Positions 1 through 7,463 of a stretch of 33,045 nucleotides of DNA are shown here, in pieces. Position 1 is the first letter of the stretch, and every line of letters begins with the position of its first letter. The stretch is from Phycisphaeraceae bacterium. GTDB taxonomy: Bacteria > Planctomycetota > Phycisphaerae > Phycisphaerales > Zrk34. The notes under the pieces were generated by a model. The model saw only the letters and a program-made list of their open reading frames with translations. It did no database searches and was not told where the DNA came from. The translations under genes were made by a program, and so were the position numbers. The stretch covers positions 1 through 33,045 of the forward strand of contig JANQQT010000288.1 in the NCBI GenBank assembly GCA_028284925.1, read 5' to 3'.

Positions 1-1062
1 ATCGGAGGTGTCGTGATAGGCGATGTGGAGATTGCCGGACGCATCGTAGGCGGCGCCGTTGGAGAGACCGGAGGGGAAGGTGCGGGAGGGGTCGGGGAGT
101 AGGGCTTCAGAACGCAGCGCGTCGACTTTGGCGTTCACGTTGGTTTGGATAGTGACTTGCTTGGTGACCATGCCGCCCATCGGCCCACCTGAGAATTCGA
201 CGGTGTAATTACCTGCGTCCATGGATATCTGGTAATTCCCCGCAGCGGAAGTGACGTCGTTGGCAATGACGGTATTGCCTTGTTTGACGGTGACGTTGAC
301 GCCAGCGAGTTGTTCGCCGGCATTGTATCGACCGTCCTGATTAGCATCGTTGTATGCGACGCCAAGGAGTTGAGCCTTGAGATTGTTGCCGGAGCCGAAA
401 TCTTCGGAGATTACAAACGGGTTGGTATTTGAGCCGTTGGCCGCTTCGTATCGGATGCCGACTTCACGGAAGGGTGCTCCGACGGACATCATGGAGTTAC
501 GGTGGCCGGGGGGGCTTTGGATGCCGCCCGGGCCGGCGCCCCAGTCGACGGCGAACGCGGCGTGGGCATGGAGTGGGGAACGGGCGCGGGTGAATACGTT
601 TTCGCCAATGAATGTGAAGGGTGAGTAGCCGGCGTTGTTGAATCGTTCGCGGAAGCCACCTTCGCCGGGGACATTGTGAGACTGAATGTTGGCGTTGATC
701 ATTGCCTGGTTGTGGTTGTCAGCGACAATGTTCAGGGTTTCATTCCATGCGAGCGGGGGCTGAGGTGTGAGCGAGGCCCATTGAGTTCTAAGAAGGTTGA
801 CGTCGACATCATCAATGCCGTTTTGCACGTTCGGATCCGACGAGTTGAGAAGAAAGTCGAGATGGGCGGCCGGGTCGGCTCGCATCATGTTCATCAGTTC
901 AAGGACTTCCTGTTCGGCAGGGGTGACATTGACCGAGAGAAGGGTGCGTCCTTCAAGGAGCTCGAGAGAGGTGAAGGAAAAAGTTCCTTGCGCACGTGCG
1001 TTATTGAGTCGGTCGCGACGAGAGCGAGCGATACGTCTAAAAATGGATTTGATGACTTTCAT
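1..1062 (-). CDS. Secreted CAP/SCP-domain protein with LEPR-like N-terminus, 3' part outside window
   Basis: The frame is open from an ATG at 1062 to the window edge (354 codons) and continues outside it. AAGGAAT lies about 7 bases before the start. Residues 1-30 are basic, followed by LEGRTLLS at 36-43, a variant of the LEPRxLLS motif at the N-terminus of many planctomycete extracellular proteins. A CAP domain covers about 48-210; H129 (in QSHN), E154 (in IGENVF) and H187 (in GHRN) match the conserved CAP cavity residues. Residues about 217-285 resemble an SdrD B-like calcium-binding domain (NDANQDGRYN, then GVNVTV). The last visible residues (NGAAYDASGNLHIAYHD) look like the start of a beta-propeller or similar repeat. 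The motif suggests export to the cell surface; the substrate is unknown. The family assignment is firm and the function open. Confidence 0.85.
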   Translation of the reverse strand, partial: MKVIKSIFRRIARSRRDRLNNARAQGTFSFTSLELLEGRTLLSVNVTPAEQEVLELMNMMRADPAAHLDFLLNSSDPNVQNGIDDVDVNLLRTQWASLTPQPPLAWNETLNIVADNHNQAMINANIQSHNVPGEGGFRERFNNAGYSPFTFIGENVFTRARSPLHAHAAFAVDWGAGPGGIQSPPGHRNSMMSVGAPFREVGIRYEAANGSNTNPFVISEDFGSGNNLKAQLLGVAYNDANQDGRYNAGEQLAGVNVTVKQGNTVIANDVTSAAGNYQISMDAGNYTVEFSGGPMGGMVTKQVTIQTNVNAKVDALRSEALLPDPSRTFPSGLSNGAAYDASGNLHIAYHDTSD

Positions 1063-1366
1063 GGTGTGATTCCTTTCCGCCTCTTAGACTTTGAAACAAC
1101 TGGCCTAGCGGTAGGTAGACTCCGCCTGCCTTCTTTTTGTCAAATCATATTGTAATCGGAGGGTATATCAAATACAACAAATATCACGACGAACCCAGTC
1201 CGATAACGCGTTTTTGTGTTTGAATTACGTAAGAGGGGGTTGATTCTCATGACTTGGCGTAGGGGTTATGGAGGCAGAGGAGGAGACCATGACAAAAAAA
1301 CCGACCCGTCTGATGATGGTTTTCTCAGACGGGTCGGCTTGGGTGTCAAGAGATGCCGTTTTCCTA
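1063..1366. other. Intergenic region, 304 bases
   Basis: This stretch separates two minus-strand genes. It holds the intrinsic terminator of the upstream dehydrogenase/cytochrome gene (1294-1337). About 230 bases then remain for the promoter and leader of the CAP-domain gene. I see no convincing -35/-10 pair and no RNA gene. Short open frames here lack ribosome sites and have no recognisable product. Confidence 0.6.
1294..1337 (-). terminator. Intrinsic terminator after the dehydrogenase/cytochrome gene
   Basis: A perfect 13-bp inverted repeat (1301-1313 with 1325-1337, 11-base loop) is followed, on the minus strand, by seven consecutive T (1300 down to 1294). It sits about 30 bases beyond the stop codon at 1367, so it ends that transcript. 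Confidence 0.93.
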
Positions 1367-4300
1367 TCAGGGTTGATTCTGGTTTTTCTTTAACTCGTCC
1401 TTGGTGAACGGATGTTGCTTCAGGATATCCTTGACCATGTAAAAGCTCAGTTGCTTGCCTTTGATTTCGTTGCGAATACGCGAGACGGTTGCAGTGGAAA
1501 TGGGTTTAGCATTGTTGCCGAAGGTGTTTCGAACGTAGGTGAGGACGGCTGCGATTTCTTTGTCATTAAGCAAGCTGTTGAATGGCGTCATTGGAGGGGT
1601 TGGCGTCTGGCCTGGGCCGTTGTAGGTCTTTCCCTTCACGGTGAGTTCGCCCCACAAACCCATGAGCGTGATCTTGGTCAGGCGGTCGACGTTGCCCTGA
1701 ACCCAGTCGCTGTCATTAAGTGGCGGGTAGAGTTTGGGCAGTCCTTTTCCATTGACTTGGTGGCAAGTTGCGCAGTGGCCTTCACGCATGTAGACTTCGG
1801 CACCGAGTTTATATTGGGCGAGTTGTGTTTTGGTGAATCCACGATCTTTAAGTGTCTTGGCAGGGGTAAGGGGTGCTTTAGGATGCTCATCTGGGGCGAC
1901 TGCGATCAGGGCCGTGCGATCGATATCCCAGAAGTGCTTGACGGTCTTGGCCGCAACGCGGGCGTGAGGTTCGGGGGAGTTGAGCATTTTTTCGAGGAGC
2001 GGTTTGTTGATGACGTTGTGCTGTTGATAGAGCCAAAGGATTTCAAGAAGGTGGTGTGCGTCTTCCTTTTTGTTGTGATCGAATTGTTTCTCGAATACCT
2101 TGGCGGCTGCAATCACGTCCTTGGTGGGACGTTCGCTTAACTCAACTCGCGTACGATGGCGAATGTTATTGATGGGGTGTTTGAGGTTTTCGAGAAGCGC
2201 GGGGATGGGTTGGCCATCGATCTTGACGTGCTTCGAGAGCGGGGCGCCATCGTAGGTAATTCTGAAGATTCGGCCGTGGTCGTGGTCGCGACTGGGGTCA
2301 CGGATGTTGTGCTGCATATGACCGACGATGGGGTTGGCCCAGTCGGAGACGTAGAGGGCCCCGTCGTCACCGACTTCAAAGTCCGTCGGGCGAAAGTTGA
2401 GATCCTTGGAAACGAGTAGGTCTTCGATTTCGACACCGTTAGCATCGCCTTTTGAGGTGTCGAATTTGAGTTGGTATTGCTTGATGCCGAGGAAGCCGAT
2501 GGCGTTGCAGATGAGGAAATTGCCGTTGTTGCGAGCGGGGAAGTGGTCGCTGGAAAGGATGCCGCTTGAGGGGACGGGGCGGACGGATTTCTTGAGCAAA
2601 TTACGCATTCTGAATCGGCCCGGTTTGTCAGGCTTGACCTGATAAGCGCGTCCGCCGGTTCCGTCGGTCGCGTAGTGGTAACCCCAATAGTCGTGGCTGA
2701 TGCCGTGGGGGTTGGGGCTGTTGGTGGCGTGGAAACTGAATTCATGGGTGCGCGGATTGAATCGGTACATGCCGGAAGTGCTGGATTGTTGGTTGGTCTT
2801 CCAGGGCGTTTCGACGTTGGAGACGTGAAAGACACCGCGTTGGTAATAGATGTTTCCGCCAGGTCCGTAGACGAAGTTGTTGGCGGCGTGGTGGGTATCG
2901 GCGGAGTCGATACCGTGGACCAGGCGTTCCCGGATATCAGCCTTGTCATCGCCATCAATGTCCTTGAGGAAGAGAATGTCAGGTGCGGATGCGACAATCA
3001 CGCCTCCATTCCAGAATTCGAATCCGGTAGGATTGTGGACGTAAGCGAAGGTGATGGCTTTGTCGGCTACGCCATCGCGGTTTTTGTCAGGGAGGATGAG
3101 AAGACGGTCGTCCATCTTCTTGGTGGGTTCCCATTTAGGGTAGGTCTTCCAGACAGCCACCCAAAGGCGACCTTTGGTGTCGACACCAAGCTGGACGGGG
3201 TTGACCATTTCGGGGAACATTTTCTCGGATGCGAAGACGTTTCCACGCATTCCCTTGGCGAGTTTGGTTCGTTTGAGTGACTCTTCGGGTGAAAGGAAAG
3301 TGAGTGAGCCGGTCTTACCGTTTGAGCGGCCATCAAAGTTGGACTTTACCTTAACCGCCGGCGGCAGATTGTTGTCGACGACCTTGTAAGATCGGCCGAC
3401 GGCGAATGCCCAGACTTTCTTATCGCGGTTGGCGGTCATGACATCCAACATTTGAAGTTCACGTTGTAGCACGGCGCGATTGTTATGGAGTTTAGCGCGT
3501 GAGCCCCAGATATCGTTGCCATCGGTGGCGCGGTATCGGTTGAACCAGTGCCAGTTCTTCTCGATGACGGCATATCGCAGTTTTTCGATTTGCGAATTGA
3601 TGCCGGGGAATTTCTTACCTGCGAGGGATTCGTAGATGACTTCGCCGACGAGTTTGTTACCGAGGGAGTTAAGGTGGATGCCGTTGATGGTGAGTGGTTT
3701 GGCGTTGGTGGCGTAGAGGGTCTGCGATGGGCCGAAGAGGTCAACGAAGGTGACGTTCTTTTCGTTGGCGGCTTCGCTCATGGCGTTGGTGTAGGCAGCG
3801 AGACGAATATTGTTCTTCCTGCCGTCGGGCATATTGGGGTTGTTGAGGTTTTCGTGGGCGATTGGCGAAAAGAGGACGATACGTGGTGCGCCCTTGCCGG
3901 AGTAATTTTGCTTCCGGGTGTGGTCGATCCAGGCGATGACGTGTTTCTTGAAATCCTGGGGTTTGTTATCGAATGACTCGTTGTAGCCAAAGAATGCGAA
4001 GACGACGGTGGCTTTGGTGTGAGTGAGGTATTGGTCGGCATTCATAAATCCCCTGTTGCGGGGACGATGATTGATGCGGTCTCCGGCGAAGCCGTTATTC
4101 CGGAATACAAGCTGTTTGCCGGTGTTGGTGGCCTGTATGTAGGTTTCCATCCAGCCATCGTGTTGCATGCGATCGGCAAGTCCGTTACCGATGATCGTAA
4201 TGTGATCGCCCTTCTGGAATGTGAATGCGGCGTTGGCGGACGAGACGGCCATGCCGAAGGCAGCGAGGAACGCGAAGAACAGCCGATTGATTTTTGCCAT
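1367..4300 (-). CDS. PVC-type secreted chimera: SGNH-like domain, dehydrogenase propeller, cytochrome c
   Basis: The protein has 977 residues. I chose the ATG at 4300 over the upstream extension because it has AGGATT about 7 bases upstream and begins directly with a Sec signal peptide (cleavage after ANA, about residue 24). Domains in order: an SGNH/GDSL-like domain (about 28-245), a PVC membrane-bound dehydrogenase-type beta-propeller (about 340-740, with Asp-rich loops such as DKNRDGVADK and DIDGDDKADI), a short helical HEAT-like stretch, and a C-terminal cytochrome c with C843-A-T-C846-H847 and a later Met-containing segment for the sixth haem ligand. In the SGNH domain the GDSL block reads GNGL (38-41), so the usual nucleophilic Ser is absent. 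The likely place is the periplasm and the likely role sugar or alcohol oxidation with electron transfer to haem; the substrate is unknown. It is transcribed alone and ends at the terminator at 1294. Confidence 0.88.
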   Translation of the reverse strand: MAKINRLFFAFLAAFGMAVSSANAAFTFQKGDHITIIGNGLADRMQHDGWMETYIQATNTGKQLVFRNNGFAGDRINHRPRNRGFMNADQYLTHTKATVVFAFFGYNESFDNKPQDFKKHVIAWIDHTRKQNYSGKGAPRIVLFSPIAHENLNNPNMPDGRKNNIRLAAYTNAMSEAANEKNVTFVDLFGPSQTLYATNAKPLTINGIHLNSLGNKLVGEVIYESLAGKKFPGINSQIEKLRYAVIEKNWHWFNRYRATDGNDIWGSRAKLHNNRAVLQRELQMLDVMTANRDKKVWAFAVGRSYKVVDNNLPPAVKVKSNFDGRSNGKTGSLTFLSPEESLKRTKLAKGMRGNVFASEKMFPEMVNPVQLGVDTKGRLWVAVWKTYPKWEPTKKMDDRLLILPDKNRDGVADKAITFAYVHNPTGFEFWNGGVIVASAPDILFLKDIDGDDKADIRERLVHGIDSADTHHAANNFVYGPGGNIYYQRGVFHVSNVETPWKTNQQSSTSGMYRFNPRTHEFSFHATNSPNPHGISHDYWGYHYATDGTGGRAYQVKPDKPGRFRMRNLLKKSVRPVPSSGILSSDHFPARNNGNFLICNAIGFLGIKQYQLKFDTSKGDANGVEIEDLLVSKDLNFRPTDFEVGDDGALYVSDWANPIVGHMQHNIRDPSRDHDHGRIFRITYDGAPLSKHVKIDGQPIPALLENLKHPINNIRHRTRVELSERPTKDVIAAAKVFEKQFDHNKKEDAHHLLEILWLYQQHNVINKPLLEKMLNSPEPHARVAAKTVKHFWDIDRTALIAVAPDEHPKAPLTPAKTLKDRGFTKTQLAQYKLGAEVYMREGHCATCHQVNGKGLPKLYPPLNDSDWVQGNVDRLTKITLMGLWGELTVKGKTYNGPGQTPTPPMTPFNSLLNDKEIAAVLTYVRNTFGNNAKPISTATVSRIRNEIKGKQLSFYMVKDILKQHPFTKDELKKNQNQP

Positions 4301-4706
4301 GATAATCCTCTGTGAAATCGTTACCGGGAAAATTTTGCCGGAGAAAGTCTCATTTCTTCGTTTGATACGCTTTGAGTCGATTCGCGGTTTGCGTGGTAGC
4401 CTGACGAAGCGGCAAGAATGTGCAGGTCGTCGAATCGAATGGGTATTGTAGCGAATCGTGAAGGGGAGTATATGGGAAAACGAGAATTGGGAGCGAGAAT
4501 CTTTCACGATACCAAAGTTGAACAAACTTACAGTTAGCGGGGTCAAACTTGAATGAGAGTCCGGTTACGTTTCGTTACGAACGATTTACCTGTGTTGGAG
4601 TGTGGCAACAAGTCGGCGTGGTCGAACGTTGTTAGAATATATGGACGGTCATGCCTAACGGCTTATCCGCGATTCGGAGTTGAGCGCTGCAGAAAGGAAA
4701 GTGAAT
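4301..4706. other. Divergent intergenic region, 406 bases
   Basis: The region lies between two divergently transcribed genes and must carry both promoters. A TAGAAT at 4633-4638 would suit a -10 box for the plus-strand gene, but I see no matching -35 element. There is a short hairpin AAGTT/AACTT near 4516-4530. The open frame running upstream from the minus-strand gene has no signal-peptide logic or ribosome site and looks non-coding. Confidence 0.5.
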
Positions 4707-5369
4707 ATGAAGAAGGTGGAATCTATTTCAGGTCGTCGCGAGATAGTTGGCGGAATGGCGTTGGGGGCATTGGCGTTTATGACGCCGGGGGCATTTGCTG
4801 AACAGTTGACGCGTACAGCGCGACAGGCGGAGGGGCCTTTTTATCCGGATAAGTTGCCGCTGGATACGGACAACGATTTGATTATTCTGAATGATTCGAC
4901 GAAGCCATCCGTGGGGCAGATAGCACATTTGTCGGGTAGGGTATTAACGCCTGCCGGGAATCCGATCCGGAATGCCGTGGTGGAGATATGGCAGTGTGAT
5001 GCGAAAGGCGTCTATCTGCATTCGGGCAGTGCGGGGAAGAAGAATCAGGATAAGCATTTCCAAGGGTTCGGTCGTTTCCTGACGAACCGGAAGGGTGAAT
5101 ATTATTTCAGGACGATCAGGCCTGTGCCCTATCCGGGCCGCACGCCGCACATTCACCTGATTGTGAGGAAGGGCGACAAGCGATTGTTGACGACACAGAT
5201 TTATGTCAAGGGAGAAAAGCGGAATGAGCGTGATGGTTTATTACGAAGAGTTCGGGATAAGAAGGCGCGTGAGAGTCTGTTGGCGGAATTCAAGCCGCTG
5301 AAGGGGTCAAAGATTAAGGAGTTGGAGGCAGAGTTTAATATCGTGATTGGTAGAACGCCGAATGATTGA
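4707..5369 (+). CDS. Intradiol ring-cleavage dioxygenase family protein, Tat-type signal
   Basis: The protein has 220 residues; the ATG at 4707 has AAGGAAA about 7 bases upstream. The N-terminus has a twin-arginine-like segment (SGRREIVGG, then a hydrophobic stretch ending GAFA), so export folded by Tat with its metal is likely. The body matches the protocatechuate 3,4-dioxygenase/intradiol family: EGPFYP near the start, then all four expected non-haem Fe(III) ligands, Y103 (in GVYLH), Y142 (in PYPGR), H148 and H150 (HIH), with R145 beside them. Such enzymes open catechol-type rings between the two hydroxyl carbons. There is no second subunit, regulator or other catabolic gene nearby, so the real substrate is unknown. 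It is transcribed divergently from the haem protein gene and appears to be a single-gene unit. Confidence 0.87.
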   Translation: MKKVESISGRREIVGGMALGALAFMTPGAFAEQLTRTARQAEGPFYPDKLPLDTDNDLIILNDSTKPSVGQIAHLSGRVLTPAGNPIRNAVVEIWQCDAKGVYLHSGSAGKKNQDKHFQGFGRFLTNRKGEYYFRTIRPVPYPGRTPHIHLIVRKGDKRLLTTQIYVKGEKRNERDGLLRRVRDKKARESLLAEFKPLKGSKIKELEAEFNIVIGRTPND

Positions 5370-5827
5370 GCGGCAATGTGCTGTAGTATGGAGCGTTTCA
5401 TGTTGACAGCATGGTTAATGTTTGGTCGGCGGGTGGACGATTGTGGAGTTGGTGATAAGATGGTTTGTTGCCGAGGAATACAGGTATAGCGTTCGGCGTA
5501 GGGTATCCGGGGTCGGGGAGTGTGGAAGGAGGCATGTAATGTTTGTCCCTGGAGTCACATCTTAATCTGGTCTTTACCTCTTGAATGGGGACGGGCTATT
5601 GCTCGTGCCTGTTGAGTTTCTGGATTTTTGAGGTTCGACTAATCAACATCGGTATCGGTGCGCGATGAGTGTTAGACGTGCAAGCACGTTGTGGTGCTTG
5701 TAGTCCGGCTTTCAAATTAGTGTATTACGAATGGCCCTGGAATCCGTTGCGCAAGGATCGGATGTGATTTGGTCGACGCATATCGTGCGCAAATCTGCTA
5801 TTTGCGTGCAGTTATTCGGAGCGAATT
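5370..5827. other. Intergenic region, 458 bases
   Basis: No protein or tRNA gene is supported here. Three things can be seen: a strong AAGGAGG at 5526-5532 before an 8-codon frame (ATG 5539, TAA ending 5565); a 7-bp hairpin CAAGCAC/GTGCTTG at 5681-5700; and a longer stem-loop at 5785-5809 next to the following gene. None is followed by a T-run, so I find no intrinsic terminator for the dioxygenase gene. Confidence 0.5.
5785..5809 (+). promoter_or_regulatory. Stem-loop in the leader of the RbfA-like gene
   Basis: Arms 5785-5793 and 5801-5809 form nine pairs, two of them G-U, around a 7-base loop. The stem ends about 8 bases before the GGAG at 5818-5821 that serves the start at 5828. It could affect ribosome access or be an RNA-binding site; that role is inference from position only. 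Confidence 0.4.
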
Positions 5828-6241
5828 ATGAAGCGATCAGATCGTGGATTTGAGTGGCGGGCGTTGTGTGCCGAGTTGCAGGAGGACGATGGCGTTCGTC
5901 CTCAGCGAAGGCGTGAGAAGAAGGATGTGTGTGGTGCGAGAAAGACGCGGCAATTGTGCGCGCAGATACAGCGGGCTGTGTCTCTGGGGCTGGCTGGTGC
6001 TGTTGATGATGAGGTGTTGCGGGAGCTGGAGGTTGTGAGTGTTTGGACACCCGGGGAGCTGAGTCGGGTAGTCGTCGATGTGGCGTGTCCGGGTGGGCGG
6101 TATGGGTTGGAGGAGATTGAGGCAAGGTTGCATGGGGCGGCGGGATGGTTGCGCAGTGAGGTGGCGAGGTCGATTCATCGGAAACGGACTCCGACGCTGT
6201 GTTTTAATGTGATTCCGATGACGGAGGAAGATGATGCGTAA
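5828..6241 (+). CDS. RbfA-like KH-domain protein
   Basis: The protein has 137 residues; the start at 5828 has GGAG 6 bases upstream. After a basic N-terminal extension of about 35 residues, the sequence follows ribosome-binding factor A: RKTRQLCAQIQRAVS opens the domain, a central VVVDVACP strand follows, then HGAAGWLRSEVAR, which matches the RbfA segment of the type AxGxLRxxLA, and KRTPTLCFNVIP closes it. RbfA binds the 30S subunit and helps mature the 5' end of 16S rRNA. It is not beside infB/nusA/truB, where rbfA usually sits; its end overlaps the start of an rtcB remnant, so it may be a second RbfA-type protein for RNA repair or a relocated rbfA. I cannot tell which, so I leave the symbol empty. 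Family assignment is fairly sure. Confidence 0.75.
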   Translation: MKRSDRGFEWRALCAELQEDDGVRPQRRREKKDVCGARKTRQLCAQIQRAVSLGLAGAVDDEVLRELEVVSVWTPGELSRVVVDVACPGGRYGLEEIEARLHGAAGWLRSEVARSIHRKRTPTLCFNVIPMTEEDDA

Positions 6242-6833
6242 ACGAGCAAAGCACAAGGATAGGGCTGCGGTGAGGACGTGGGCGTTGGATCGGCTTAGCG
6301 CAGATGTGTTGAAACTGGTTGATCGGATCAGTGGTGCGAGGGGGATAATGCGCGTGGTGTTGATGCCGGATGTGCACCCGGCGCAAGGTGCGAGTGTGGG
6401 CACGGTGGCGGGACGTGATGGGCTCGTTTACCCGTCGGCCATTGGCGGGGATATCGATTGTGGGATGGCTGCGGTGGCGTTTAATTACCATGCGGAGGTA
6501 TTGGGGAAGGAAAGGGTGGCCAGCTTGCCGAAAGAGGGAAGTTGGGAGTGATTCCCGGTTCGATGGGGACCATGAGTTTTCATGTGAGGGGGCGCGGATA
6601 TGCAGAGGCGATGCGATCGAGCTCACATGGGGCGGGAGGAGGCGAGACGACGGATCACATCGGGGGCGGTGGCACAGCAGTTGGCAGGGGTTTGGTATGA
6701 TGAACGTATGAGGCGGCGGTTGTGTTATGAAGCTCCAGGAGTATATCGGGGCATAAGAAAGGTGATGCGTGCGCAGCGGGCATTGACGAGACCGGCGAGA
6801 TGCTTGCGTCCAGTGTTGAGTTATAAGGGGTAG
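6234..6833 (+). pseudogene. rtcB: rtcB RNA ligase remnant: central deletion plus frameshift
   Basis: RtcB joins RNA 2',3'-cyclic phosphate or 3'-phosphate ends to 5'-OH ends and is normally about 400-480 residues. Here the first about 100 residues are intact from ATG 6234 (GGAGG at 6223-6227): MPDVHPAQGASVGTV and GGDIDCGM, including the Asp and Cys of the metal site. The frame then stops at 6551. From 6548 the C-terminal RtcB block VIPGSMG...SSHGAG continues in another frame, and from about 6640 to the stop at 6833 the tail (EARRRITSG, EAPGVYRGI, LRPVLSYKG) is in a third register, equal to the first. About 200 central residues, carrying several metal-binding His, are gone. The start overlaps the RbfA-like gene by 8 bases, which suggests the two were once co-translated. 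A sequencing error could explain the frameshift but not the deletion. Confidence 0.88.
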
Positions 6834-6962
6834 TTAGAGTTTGTTGTGAACGATTGTTTGAGAGCGTTTTAGGATGGGATACCGGGCAGTGAGTTATTGA
6901 AGGAAGGTCAATTTGGTTTTCTGGTGATCCCAAATCGGATACGGGCCAAATTTACGCGTTCG

Positions 6963-7373
6963 TTATTGGATTGTATCTCTGATGTTGTGGATGTCCTGTT
7001 CCCAGTTTTGGCCGTCGAAGGATTGGGTGGTGATGGATTGGATGGTATCGGGATTAAGGCAGCGGATATTGACGGAGTAGCCATCCGGGTTTGATCGAGG
7101 GATGTAGAATGATTTGATTCCGCACGTCTTGCAGAAGAGGTGGGATGCGGTCTTGGTATTGAATTGATAGTTGGTGAGTTGATCCGGGGCGGTGAGCAGG
7201 GTGAAGGCTTGTTTTTCGACAAGGAGATGGAGGTGGCCGGTCACGGAGCAGATGGAACAGTTGCATTGGACGGCGGTGAGGTCTGGAGGAGCTTTGACCT
7301 GGAATCGGACCGCGCCGCAATGACACTGGCCGGTGTGGGTGACGAGGTCGGAGGTGTGGCTGGATGTGGACAT
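6963..7373 (-). CDS. GFA-family (CENP-V/glutathione-dependent formaldehyde-activating-type) zinc protein
   Basis: The protein has 136 residues, the usual length for the family. I use the first ATG (7373); a TTG 27 codons upstream would add a low-complexity tail with no family match. Seven zinc-binding-type cysteines are present: C17 and C19 (GQCHCGAVRF), C38, C40 and C43 (CNCSIC), C81 and C84 (FCKTCG). This is the two-zinc pattern of the GFA fold. Characterised members bind glutathione adducts or demethylate small substrates, but most, including this one, have no assigned reaction. It begins about 90 bases after the TPR/redoxin gene on the same strand, so the two may share a transcript. No clear ribosome site precedes the ATG. 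Confidence 0.85.
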   Translation of the reverse strand: MSTSSHTSDLVTHTGQCHCGAVRFQVKAPPDLTAVQCNCSICSVTGHLHLLVEKQAFTLLTAPDQLTNYQFNTKTASHLFCKTCGIKSFYIPRSNPDGYSVNIRCLNPDTIQSITTQSFDGQNWEQDIHNIRDTIQ

Positions 7374-7463
7374 GGGGGTGATACCGGAGCCGGCGACACT
7401 CGGTTTTGTCAGCTTCGGTGAATTGGCAATCGTGTGGTGTTGGCCGAGATTCAATACAGAATC

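Noticed and set aside
1412..2140. 242-codon plus-strand frame opposite the dehydrogenase/cytochrome gene
   Set aside because: It is the mirror of a well-supported gene and has no ribosome site or recognisable domain.
5837..6626. Minus-strand frames opposite the RbfA-like gene and rtcB remnant
   Set aside because: They are Pro/His/Thr-rich shadows of the plus-strand coding sequence with no domains.
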